From positions 26,162-90,161 of the forward strand of contig MGZK01000154.1 in the NCBI GenBank assembly GCA_001802125.1: a stretch of 64,000 nucleotides of DNA, given 5' to 3'. The DNA comes from Geobacteraceae bacterium GWC2_55_20. Its GTDB lineage: Bacteria; Desulfobacterota; Desulfuromonadia; Geobacterales; Pseudopelobacteraceae. Made by a program: the position numbers and the translations under genes. How positions within the stretch are numbered: position 1 is the stretch's first letter; each line of letters begins with the position of its first letter. Under the pieces are notes generated by a model, which made no database searches, had not been told where the DNA came from, and worked only from the letters and a program-made list of their open reading frames with translations. Of the stretch, positions 57,285-64,000 are shown one piece after another.

Positions 57285-58004
57285 ATGGCCGCAAACCATA
57301 AAAGACCGTTGGAAGACATCTCCGCTATTGCCAGGCGCCTGACCTGGAAATCAAACCTGATACTGGCGCTGATTGCTTATGTGGCGCTGCATCTGGCGGC
57401 AGAGGTCAAGCTGCAGCATCCGGTCCCAATCGACCGGATCGGCGGCTACGTGCTGAAACAGCTGCTGATTACGATGGCGATGTTCGGCCAGTACATTCTG
57501 CCGGCAGCCTTGCTGATCGCGGCGCTGGTCTCCCTGGTCCGTTTCCGGAAGCAGCAGTCGCTGTACGAAGGAGTTGCGCTCAGCCAGGATATTGCGGCGC
57601 TGACCAGCCTGGCCTGGCCCGAATTCGAGCTGTTGCTGGCCGAATATTTCCGGCGTTGCGGCTACAGTGTCGCAACCACCTTCGGCGGAACCGACGGCGT
57701 CGTGGATATGAGGCTGACGATGAGCGGCGAACGCTATCTGGTCCAGTGCAATCAGTGGCGGGCCTACAAGGTGGGTGTGCGGCCGGTGCGCGAATTTTAC
57801 GAAGAGATATCCGCTGTTGGGGCGGCGGGTGGGTATTTTGTAACCTCGGGCGAGTTCAGTGCCGAGGCGGCGGAGTTCGCCGGCGGACTGAATCTGCTGC
57901 TGATAGACGGCAAAAAGTTTCTGCGCATGATCAATGACCAGCGGGTGCCGGCAAAGGTAGACAGGGAGGTTGCTCCCGTCGAGAAGGTGATGGCCACGCA
58001 GTAG
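57285..58004 (+). CDS. Membrane-anchored Mrr-like nuclease-fold protein, active-site Lys replaced
   Basis: 239 residues. Two TM helices (about 27-45 and 60-80), then a cytoplasmic restriction-endonuclease-like Mrr domain (from about 105): FELLLAEYFRRCGY, GGTDGVVDMRL, RYLVQCNQWRAYKVG. Family members have QCKQW, where Lys completes the D-(E/Q)xK nuclease site; here residue 156 is Asn. It may therefore bind DNA without cutting. ATG 57285 follows GGACAGGA; the track's ATG 57255 lacks a ribosome site. Probably expressed with the small membrane protein upstream. Confidence 0.75.
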   Translation: MAANHKRPLEDISAIARRLTWKSNLILALIAYVALHLAAEVKLQHPVPIDRIGGYVLKQLLITMAMFGQYILPAALLIAALVSLVRFRKQQSLYEGVALSQDIAALTSLAWPEFELLLAEYFRRCGYSVATTFGGTDGVVDMRLTMSGERYLVQCNQWRAYKVGVRPVREFYEEISAVGAAGGYFVTSGEFSAEAAEFAGGLNLLLIDGKKFLRMINDQRVPAKVDREVAPVEKVMATQ

Positions 58005-58087
58005 AGCGCATGACCTTTTTTCCGGCCAGCTCCATGGGAGGATGTATTGGTCCACGAAAGACACTAAAATCACGAAACATTAACCCG

Positions 58088-58270
58088 GAAAAAGCAGCTA
58101 ACCGCCGATGAACGCCGAAACACGCCGTCAGAAGTAGGCGCTTCTAAGCGAGAAATCAAAAAGCTGGAACAAAATACCGGTTTAACCCATATGGTGATTA
58201 ACTTTTTTGATGTATGTCCAGCTTTTACCGGCGTGCATCCGTTTTTCTCGGCGGTTAATTGCCGTTTATG
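58088..58270 (-). mobile_element. MITE-like element, copy B (183 bp)
   Basis: The reverse-oriented partner of the element at 46211. It has the same ends (AAAAAGCAGCTAACCGCCGA here; CTCGGCGGTTAATTGCCGTT at the other end) and is about 85-90 percent alike by eye outside one insertion. It is about 24 bp longer because a small hairpin unit (GTAGGCGCTTCTAAGCGA, 58134-58151) is inserted in it. No ORF. Confidence 0.75.
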
Positions 58271-58421
58271 GATTTAAAGGTTATAGCCGCGTCGTCGCGT
58301 GAGATCCTTGTTATTATTGATGTTATTCGTTGACAGTCAGGTTTTTCAGTAGTAGCGTGAGAAAAATTTTATGTTATGTGGTGGACGATGAAGAGTGACA
58401 GGGAACATGGGGGATTATGGG

Positions 58422-58458
58422 ACCGCTTTGCCGGCATTTGCTGGCGGGCGGTTTTTTT
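58422..58458 (+). terminator. Rho-independent terminator
   Basis: A stem built from ACCGC/GCGGT with inner GCCGGC/GCTGGC pairing is followed by seven T. It lies 420 bp after the Mrr-like gene and 160 bp before the YiiX-like gene. Confidence 0.7.
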
Positions 58459-58617
58459 GTGTGCGATAGGGATTTGTTCTTTTAGTTTTACAGCTACTTA
58501 GCAACTTGGAAGCCTGACCATGGTGGGCCCCTGACTCTCGCGGAACCCTCTTGCTTGAAGAGGTCATGAAAGGTGCGTTGGGCTAAATAATTCAGAATTT
58601 ACCGGGAGGGTGGCACT

Positions 58618-59175
58618 ATGGTCTATGAATACAGCATTAATGGCAGACTTTTGAAGACTGGGGATGTCATATCCACCAAGGACGGAACGAACTCCATCAA
58701 GTCGCTTGGTTTTCTGGTTCTTGGCGCAGCTATCCCCGGTGATATTGACCATTCTGTCCTCTATGTGGGGCCGGGCGGGCTGTGTGTGGAAGCGGGAATC
58801 TTCGGGGTCACCAGCTTTACTGCAGGCGAGACATGGAATTCAGATGAAACATTTGCCGCACGCGGTCTGTTGGACACTTTTGTGGCGGCGTCATCCGTGC
58901 TGAGCGGTCATGGCTTGTCAAGCGATGAAGAGGATACGGCCAGGAGCTTCGTGCGCGCCTATGCATTAGGCTGCGTCGGTAAGCCATACAACCTGGATTT
59001 TCTCCACCCGGACAATGAGCGCGCCATGTACTGCAGCCAGCTTGTCTATCTGGCGTACAAGAATGTGGGAATAAATCTCAACGTGGGGAACTCAGGTACA
59101 TCCACCAGATGGAGTGACACGATCGTCTTTCCGCAGGAGATTTTTGACAACACAACAGAGATTCAGAAAAGTTGA
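58618..59175 (+). CDS. YiiX-like permuted NlpC/P60 (papain-fold) protein
   Basis: 185 residues, no signal peptide. It has the circularly permuted papain-like layout: His45 in GDIDHSVLYVG early, an acidic residue in LCVEAG, and the nucleophile Cys139 in MYCSQLVYLAYKNVGI late. Families with this layout (YiiX/YebB, DUF830) are amidases, thioesterases or acyl-lipid hydrolases. Its role here is unknown. GGGAGGGTGGC ribosome site. First gene of a plus-strand run with DUF6765, SLATT, lysozyme-like and TIR-CHAT genes; composition is lower in GC than the core genome. Confidence 0.75.
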   Translation: MVYEYSINGRLLKTGDVISTKDGTNSIKSLGFLVLGAAIPGDIDHSVLYVGPGGLCVEAGIFGVTSFTAGETWNSDETFAARGLLDTFVAASSVLSGHGLSSDEEDTARSFVRAYALGCVGKPYNLDFLHPDNERAMYCSQLVYLAYKNVGINLNVGNSGTSTRWSDTIVFPQEIFDNTTEIQKS

Positions 59176-59202
59176 ACTTAAAACATTAATGGGAGGTAGG
59201 GC

Positions 59203-60213
59203 ATGAACCTCGAATTTCACTACTGGATTACCGGCATCATTGCTGAACGAGCAGGTTTCATAGATGATGAACCACAGATCATCGCCTATAGTTCGCAGTA
59301 CGTTGATGATAATGACTTTGAAATTTTAGTTTTCGATGATGAACTTGACGTCGTTCCCTCCTACATCAGTCAGGTCAGCCAAACCATGAACATCCTTCTG
59401 CCACGTAAGGATATCATGAGAATCTACCCTCTCTTTCACTTTATCCCCGGTGACCAACCGCAAATTTCAAATCGACAGGATGGTCGAAGTCACCCGATGA
59501 ACACGACACCGGACAGCTCCTATGCCAACACACTGATGCAGTACACCCTCAAAAATGCAGCTTCAAGATACAAAGCTGGTGACAAGGGGGGGCTCTATCG
59601 TCTTGGGGTTATGACACACGCCTTTGTGGATACCTGGGCTCATCAAAATTTCATCGGATGGTTCGATGATTTCAATGCAATAGGTTCAAATATTATCCCT
59701 GATATCGGTCATGCCGATGCTTTGCACCACCCGGACTGGGTCGGTCATCGCTGGAACGATCAAAGACTGAAAGTCTATGATGTTGACAACATATCTCGTT
59801 TTCTGGGTGCGGCCCGAAAAACATATGCATACTTCGCTGATTTTAGACAACAGGTCACTGGAAAAACACTTGAGAATAACTGGGCAGGACTGGAAAGCGA
59901 CTTGAAAATAATCTTCGGAAACAGCTACAGCGGAGATGACGAAATAGGGGCGGATGCCAGGCTAGCACAGTATAAATGTATCTCAAAGATGCTTACTGGA
60001 TACGATGAACATGAATGGTTGAGTAATGCAACGGATCAAGATCGGGTCTTCAATGGAGCAACTGACGGCTACGACCAGAAGTATGTCTGGAAGGATGCCA
60101 ACAGTAAGGCGAATACCGACTGGCACAGGTTTCAGGAGGCGGTCAAGGATCATGTGATTACAGCAACAAATGTTCTCAGGCCTGTGTTTGCACAAGCTGG
60201 GATTGTGCTCTGA
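59203..60213 (+). CDS. DUF6765-like protein (phospholipase-C-like helical fold)
   Basis: 336 residues. The start NLEFHYWITGIIAERAGF and AYSSQYVDDND match the DUF6765 type. THAFVDTWAHQNFIGW (His139, Asp143, His147) resembles the zinc-binding helix of zinc-dependent phospholipase C/S1-P1 nuclease proteins. No signal peptide. GGGAGG ribosome site, 27 bp after the YiiX-like gene, probably one operon. A phosphoesterase or lipase role is an inference from motif spacing. Confidence 0.6.
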   Translation: MNLEFHYWITGIIAERAGFIDDEPQIIAYSSQYVDDNDFEILVFDDELDVVPSYISQVSQTMNILLPRKDIMRIYPLFHFIPGDQPQISNRQDGRSHPMNTTPDSSYANTLMQYTLKNAASRYKAGDKGGLYRLGVMTHAFVDTWAHQNFIGWFDDFNAIGSNIIPDIGHADALHHPDWVGHRWNDQRLKVYDVDNISRFLGAARKTYAYFADFRQQVTGKTLENNWAGLESDLKIIFGNSYSGDDEIGADARLAQYKCISKMLTGYDEHEWLSNATDQDRVFNGATDGYDQKYVWKDANSKANTDWHRFQEAVKDHVITATNVLRPVFAQAGIVL

Positions 60214-60375
60214 AGTCGTGTTTTTTCATGACTCGAATGGCCTAGCTTACTAGCATTGAGGTTGGTTATTATTGCTGGCCAGTTGTTGCTACAGACACTG
60301 TGAATTCAGTTTTGTGATTTGCATCATTACGCATCCAGTAGCAAAAAAAAAGCAATAATAATTGGCGGGTGAAAT

Positions 60376-61170
60376 ATGTTCGATGAACAGTTCCCTGAAT
60401 GGAATAATGATGATCAACAGTATTCAGTAAAAGCACTTAAACAATGGGTGGTTACAAATACTCAAAAGCAGATCGACTGGTATGAAACGAGAAGAAAACC
60501 CAGAAGATTGCTTGCACAAGGGGTGAGAGGGCTCGCCCTGATTCTTGCAACCTTGGGAGCCCTTTGCCCACTCTTGGCGCCAGTTGTAACGATAAATGGC
60601 TTGAAGTTGCCTGAACTTGGCTACGCATTTCTTGCAGTTGGAGCTGCTTTAATCCCCTTTGACCGGTATTACGGGTTTTCCAGTTCTTGGATGCGATTTT
60701 CCAGTACGCAGCTTTCATTAGAAATGCTGTTGCGTGAGTTTCAGTTCGACTGGATACTGTTACAATCGCAAGTCTTCTCGGCCGGGACATCAATACAGAA
60801 GCTGAAAGAATTTACGGGGAAGGTAGATGGGATCATTAAACAGGAGACGGATGCTTGGATCACTGACTTCAAGAACAATATCGCAGAACTGGAGAAAATG
60901 CTGAAGGCCGGTGCAGAGGAAAGGAAACCGGGTGCGATCAAATTGATGATTCCGAATGCTCGCGATTTTCAGAGAATATCCATTTCTGTGGACGGAGCAT
61001 TTAACAAAGAGATGGAAGGCGTTACGGAGACTCTAATCGATTCTATCAGCCCCGGACGACACGAGGTCTCCTTGTCTACTGTTGATAAATCGGGGAGTGA
61101 GCATAGGGAAGCAAAGGTGGTGGATGTCACGGCAAGTACGACAGTATCAGTTGATGTTACTATTCGCTAG
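60376..61170 (+). CDS. SLATT-type two-TM protein with C-terminal PEGA-like domain
   Basis: 264 residues. A short N-terminal helix, then RKPRRLLAQGVRGLALIL and a second hydrophobic helix (LGYAFLAVGAALIPFDRYYGF), followed by a coiled helix: the pattern of SLATT domains, predicted pore-forming effectors in nucleotide-signalling conflict systems. The last 70 residues look like a beta-sandwich of PEGA type (SISPGRHEVSLST, VTASTTVSVDVTI). GGCGGGTGAA precedes ATG 60376. A membrane effector role is inferred; assignment to SLATT rests on topology and neighbours. Confidence 0.6.
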   Translation: MFDEQFPEWNNDDQQYSVKALKQWVVTNTQKQIDWYETRRKPRRLLAQGVRGLALILATLGALCPLLAPVVTINGLKLPELGYAFLAVGAALIPFDRYYGFSSSWMRFSSTQLSLEMLLREFQFDWILLQSQVFSAGTSIQKLKEFTGKVDGIIKQETDAWITDFKNNIAELEKMLKAGAEERKPGAIKLMIPNARDFQRISISVDGAFNKEMEGVTETLIDSISPGRHEVSLSTVDKSGSEHREAKVVDVTASTTVSVDVTIR

Positions 61171-61423
61171 GTTGACGGGTACTGTAATATTCAAACAGTG
61201 CGGAGCGGTGGTTACTGGAAATGTTGATGAGCCATTGACTATGCTTGGACCCGCTGAACAACTGGACGCTTTGGTGGAAATCAGAAATAAAATTTCCCGT
61301 GTCCTGGCGATTTAGCAACCATGTAAATTGAAGGATCATTCGATAGGAGGTGTAAGTGTTCACAGAATCTCAATTTAGAACGAGGCATGAGGGGAACGGT
61401 GTTATTTGTTTTTCTAATTCACT

Positions 61424-61516
61424 CAATAGATAAATAGATAACAGCGTCCCGCCGGACGTTTCCAATAGATAAATAGATAACAGCGTCCCGCCGGACGTTT
61501 CCCCGCCGGACGTTTC
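61424..61516 (+). repeat. 39-bp tandem repeat, two and a third units
   Basis: CAATAGATAAATAGATAACA... occurs twice in exact tandem (61424-61462, 61463-61501), then a partial third unit repeats CCGCCGGACGTTTC. Each unit contains an inner ATAGATAA duplication. No spacer variation, so not a CRISPR. Confidence 0.85.
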
Positions 61517-61547
61517 CAGGCACGGTGGGGCGTTGAGACCCAACCCT

Positions 61548-61619
61548 TGGAGATTGACGGTGTCGGAGCTACACATCTGACAGTGGAGATTGACGGTGTC
61601 GGAGCTACACATCTGACAG
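61548..61619 (+). repeat. 36-bp exact tandem repeat, two units
   Basis: TGGAGATTGACGGTGTCGG... through CATCTGACAG occurs twice without change (61548-61583, 61584-61619). Confidence 0.88.
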
Positions 61620-61666
61620 AATCACCCAAAAATGGCAAATTGTGTAATGTGTAGCCCCGACACCGT
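61593..61666. repeat. 20-bp inverted repeat overlapping the 36-bp units
   Basis: ACGGTGTCGGAGCTACACAT in the second 36-bp unit is matched by its reverse complement at 61647-61666 with one mismatch; the loop is 34 nt. The right arm could pair with either 36-bp unit, giving alternative hairpins. Confidence 0.8.
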
Positions 61667-61884
61667 TAGACTACAAAATAGCGGAGGGGTCTTGAAAATG
61701 GAAATTCGGCCTCAAATTCTAAATTCAAGGGCAGCCCCCTAATCTGTTTCATTTGGCGGACAAGGCTCGAATGGTGATCAGGGAGATAGAGATAAACAGC
61801 TGGGCAGATCTACAGAAACTCGTGTGCGACAATCCCAGGAAGTTTCTGTTCGGTTGATTTTGAGCCCAATTCAAGGGGGAAAAT

Positions 61885-62691
61885 ATGGCAAAAGTTAATT
61901 TCACACCGGCGCTACGCAAGGAGTATGAAGACCTCTTCAACGGCTGCATTATCAAACCGGAAAAAACAGCTGCTGTAGAGGCGATCATTGGTAAGTTGTT
62001 GGCAAAGCAGTCGGTCTATCAAGCAGTCGGCGATCCCCTCGGCATTCCGTGGCACTTCATCGCAGTGATTCACAACATGGAGGCGAGTCTCAACTTTACC
62101 CGACACCTGCACAATGGCGACCCGCTTACAGCCCGTACGGTACAGGTCCCAAAAGGAAGGCCGGTTAAAGGAACTCCTCCCTTCACTTGGGAAGAGAGCG
62201 CTATCGATGCTCTGACCATGCGAGGTCTGGGCAAAGTTACAGACTGGAGCCTGCCCGGAACCCTCTATCAGCTGGAAGGGTACAACGGCTGGGGGTATCG
62301 GCTGTATCATCAACATGTCCTTTCCCCTTATCTCTGGAGCTATGCCAATCACTACATCAGCGGCAAATACGTTGCCGACGGCACTTGGTCCGACACGGCA
62401 ATATCACAGCAATGCGGCGCGGCGGTACTTCTACGAAGGATGGCTGAGCACGGCCAGATCAGTTTTGTCGACCAACCTGCACTGGAAGCTGGTTCACAGC
62501 CGCTGGTGGTGCCGTATTCCATGCATAAGTCCAGCGATCCAGCGGAGGTAGCCAAGGCAGAGGCGTTGCAGAGGTGGCTGAACACTTTCCCCGGAATTTT
62601 CGTCAAGGTGGACGGCGTGCCAGGAGAAAAAACGTCGAATGCCTACAAGAGTGTAACTGGTGGATATTTGCCGGGGGATCCGAGGGCATGA
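61885..62691 (+). CDS. Lysozyme-like muramidase-family protein with C-terminal binding domain
   Basis: 268 residues, no signal peptide. The core has HNMEASLNFTRHLHNGDPL, with a glutamate (in NMEAS) in the place of the catalytic acid of this lysozyme-like family (COG5526 type, seen in phage-like and effector contexts), then GYNGWGYRLYH, as in endolysin-like proteins. The C-terminus (from about 220) resembles a peptidoglycan-binding domain (ALQRWLNTF...VDGVPGEKT). Start ATG 61885 follows AAGGGGGAAA. Without a signal it would need lysis or a dedicated export route. It lies 33 bp before the TIR-CHAT gene. Confidence 0.75.
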   Translation: MAKVNFTPALRKEYEDLFNGCIIKPEKTAAVEAIIGKLLAKQSVYQAVGDPLGIPWHFIAVIHNMEASLNFTRHLHNGDPLTARTVQVPKGRPVKGTPPFTWEESAIDALTMRGLGKVTDWSLPGTLYQLEGYNGWGYRLYHQHVLSPYLWSYANHYISGKYVADGTWSDTAISQQCGAAVLLRRMAEHGQISFVDQPALEAGSQPLVVPYSMHKSSDPAEVAKAEALQRWLNTFPGIFVKVDGVPGEKTSNAYKSVTGGYLPGDPRA

Positions 62692-62724
62692 AGGTACTCA
62701 CGCACGTCTTTGACTGGAGGATAT

Positions 62725-63825
62725 ATGCCGCCTCGTAATGACAGCGTTTTTTTCGTCAGTTATGCTGGTGAGGATTTAAAATGGGCGCAATGGATTGTTT
62801 GGGAGCTTCAGAACGCCAAGCCTCGTTATCGCTGCATCGCTCAGTTCAAGGACTTCACGCCAGGAATGAGCTTCATACAAAAGATGCGCGAAGCTGCCGA
62901 ATCTGACTGCACTATAGCAGTCTTTTCACCACATTACTTTAGCTCCAGGTATTGCCAACAGGAACTCGACGCGTCGCTTACCGGTGATGTAACGAGGCTC
63001 CTTCCAGTACGAGTAGAACCATGCGACCCGGGCCAATTTCTTCAAAATCGTATTTATATTGATTTGGTGAACAAGTCCATCGATGACGCAAGAAACTCAC
63101 TTTTGAGTGGCGTGGAAGCTTACCTTACAAGCACCAGAAAGCTCAGCGACAAGCCCGCCTTTCGGCAAAGGCCAGTTTTCCCAGGTCCCATGCAGGACGA
63201 AACCTCACATAATAAACCAGTTATTCCCACAGTTGCTGAAGGGCCACTTAAAGTCCTTTTTCTGGCTCCACAAGTGGGGGGGCTTTCCCCGAGCTCTCAA
63301 TTGCAAAAAATGAAACGTTGCTTGGAACAGGCGCGGTTCCCCAAATCCATTATTTTTAAAGGCGTATTCAAGGTACACGTGACGTCGCTATTCCAGGAAT
63401 TGAATAAAGAAGCTCCACATGTTTTCCATTTTAGCGGAAAGCAAAACGGTGGCGACATTCTGATGCGCACGGAAAACGGCGGTCTGACCACAGTTCAGGA
63501 TACAGCACTTGCAGGGATGTTCCAGTCACTTGATAAAGGTTTGAAACTTGTGGTCATCGATACATGCTTTTCGTTGCGCTGTGCATCCACCATCGCAAAG
63601 GTTGTGCCTTGTGCAATAGGAGTAAAAGCCGAGATCTATGAGGATGACGCTACGACGTTTTATGGCATCTTCTACCAGGCTGTTGCCTCGGGACGCTCCC
63701 TTAAGGATGCAGTAGCGCAGGCAAGAACCTCACTGAAATTCGCAAAAGTTCCCGAGGAACAGATTCCCCAATTATGTTGCCGTGAAGGGGTCGATCCCGC
63801 TCAAATATTCTTGGTTGATCACTAA
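62725..63825 (+). CDS. TIR-CHAT fusion protein
   Basis: 366 residues. The N-terminal TIR domain (about 5-135) has FFVSYAGEDLKWAQWI, a central FKDFTPGMSF loop and Glu80 in YCQQELDAS, the position of the NADase glutamate. After a linker comes a CHAT caspase-like peptidase domain (about 175-366): His235 in VFHFSGKQNGG and Cys281 in VVIDTCFSLRC, then AIGVKAEIYEDDATTFY and ASGRSLKDAVAQAR, typical of CHAT. Start ATG 62725 follows GGAGG; the track's 62710 start is too far out. A fusion of an NAD-cleaving signal/effector type domain and a protease points to immunity or programmed death; activity is inferred. Confidence 0.82.
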   Translation: MPPRNDSVFFVSYAGEDLKWAQWIVWELQNAKPRYRCIAQFKDFTPGMSFIQKMREAAESDCTIAVFSPHYFSSRYCQQELDASLTGDVTRLLPVRVEPCDPGQFLQNRIYIDLVNKSIDDARNSLLSGVEAYLTSTRKLSDKPAFRQRPVFPGPMQDETSHNKPVIPTVAEGPLKVLFLAPQVGGLSPSSQLQKMKRCLEQARFPKSIIFKGVFKVHVTSLFQELNKEAPHVFHFSGKQNGGDILMRTENGGLTTVQDTALAGMFQSLDKGLKLVVIDTCFSLRCASTIAKVVPCAIGVKAEIYEDDATTFYGIFYQAVASGRSLKDAVAQARTSLKFAKVPEEQIPQLCCREGVDPAQIFLVDH

Positions 63826-63898
63826 GTCAGTTGCACAATTAACGAGCGTACCTTGTCCATGACGTTGTGGAATTAATTCATTGCGAGAGGAGAACCAT

Positions 63899-64000
63899 AT
63901 GGCTGCTGATAAAACCCTGGTCGTATTCGTCCATGGCTGGAGTGTCACCAATACCAACACCTACGGCGGATTGCCGGTCAGGCTGGCTAATGAGGCCAAG
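63899..64000 (+). CDS. Alpha/beta hydrolase, truncated by the window edge
   Basis: The first 34 residues only: MAADKTLVVFVHGWSV then a Gly-rich NTNTYGG. VFVHGWS is the strand and oxyanion-hole turn of alpha/beta hydrolases (lipase/esterase type). GAGAGGAGAA ribosome site. It follows TIR-CHAT by 74 bp in the same direction, so it probably belongs to the accessory run. The nucleophile lies outside the window. Confidence 0.65.
   Translation, partial: MAADKTLVVFVHGWSVTNTNTYGGLPVRLANEAK

Larger units (their letters stand above)
58005..58617. other. Intergenic region carrying a MITE copy and a terminator
   Basis: About 610 bp without a gene. It contains MITE-like copy B (58088-58270), a terminator hairpin (58422-58458) and the leader of the YiiX-like gene. 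It marks the border between the Mrr-like gene and the low-GC accessory run. Confidence 0.6.
61171..61884. other. Repeat-rich intergenic region
   Basis: About 710 bp with no convincing gene; track ORFs here have no ribosome site and only translate the repeats. It contains the 39-bp tandem repeat (61424-61516), the 36-bp tandem repeat (61548-61619) and a large inverted repeat (61593-61666). It separates the SLATT gene from the lysozyme-like gene. Confidence 0.65.

Noticed and set aside
61424-61619. Short CRISPR array
   Set aside because: Units are in direct tandem with no unique spacers, there are two different unit types, and no cas genes are nearby.
61370-61638. Overlapping 71-80-residue minus-strand ORFs with internal repeats
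   Set aside because: They only translate the tandem DNA repeats and lack ribosome sites.
61534-61672. Integron attC site
   Set aside because: GTTAGAC on the right fits the core and a hairpin exists, but the left core paired to it reads GATTGAC instead of RYYYAAC, and there is no cassette array or integrase in view.

Overview
The window looks like a chromosomal segment of a Geobacter-like member of the Desulfuromonadia. The evidence is high GC content, dense and mostly co-directional housekeeping genes, a radical-SAM-like protein resembling geopeptide maturases, DUF507 pairs, abundant hybrid histidine kinases, and a small exported c-type cytochrome. No species can be named from the sequence alone.

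Layout. (1) 0-3.9 kb: the 3' part of hom (homoserine dehydrogenase), a TrpB2-type tryptophan synthase beta subunit, a HEPN/MNT toxin-antitoxin pair, then trpF. (2) 3.9-11.8 kb: trpF is separated from trpB by about 7.9 kb of foreign-looking DNA. It holds a methyltransferase-GT2 fusion, a second methyltransferase, a membrane glycosyltransferase, a short remnant of a trpB 5' end, an AT-rich stretch, an exported BNR-repeat protein and a third methyltransferase. (3) 11.8-22.7 kb: trpB, pta, a 2597-residue exported repeat protein and a small exported protein built of eight 11-residue repeats. (4) 22.6-27.4 kb, minus strand: a queC / MoxR ATPase / VWA-like / unknown operon and a chemotaxis receptor. 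(5) 27.6-31.3 kb: cytochrome c, two DUF507 proteins, a lipoprotein and a lytic transglycosylase. (6) 31.3-42.5 kb: a hybrid kinase with a separate HPt protein, mutS, another hybrid kinase, a methyltransferase, an AMIN-amidase and a YkgJ-type protein. (7) 42.6-48.9 kb: a SWIM-SNF2 helicase, then prfA, hisG, hisI and tRNA-Met on the minus strand. (8) 49.2-56.4 kb: a hybrid kinase, a sigma-54 response regulator, a sensor kinase, and a radical-SAM-family protein that has lost its cluster-binding cysteines. (9) 56.4-64.0 kb: an accessory zone.

The accessory zone is the most unusual part. After a small membrane protein and an Mrr-like membrane protein with a substituted catalytic lysine come six plus-strand genes, each with its own Shine-Dalgarno or spacer: a YiiX-like permuted NlpC/P60 protein, a DUF6765 (phospholipase-C-like) protein, a SLATT-type two-TM protein, a lysozyme-like protein, a TIR-CHAT fusion, and the start of an alpha/beta hydrolase. 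The mix of membrane, lipid, cell-wall, NAD-hydrolase-type and caspase-like domains suggests a conflict, defence or effector locus. That function is inferred from domain content only.

Two copies of a MITE-like element lie in opposite orientation (46.2 and 58.1 kb). A short stop-codon-donating palindrome occurs at two gene ends (2.5 and 31.3 kb). A nest of tandem and inverted repeats sits at 61.4-61.7 kb, between the SLATT and lysozyme-like genes.
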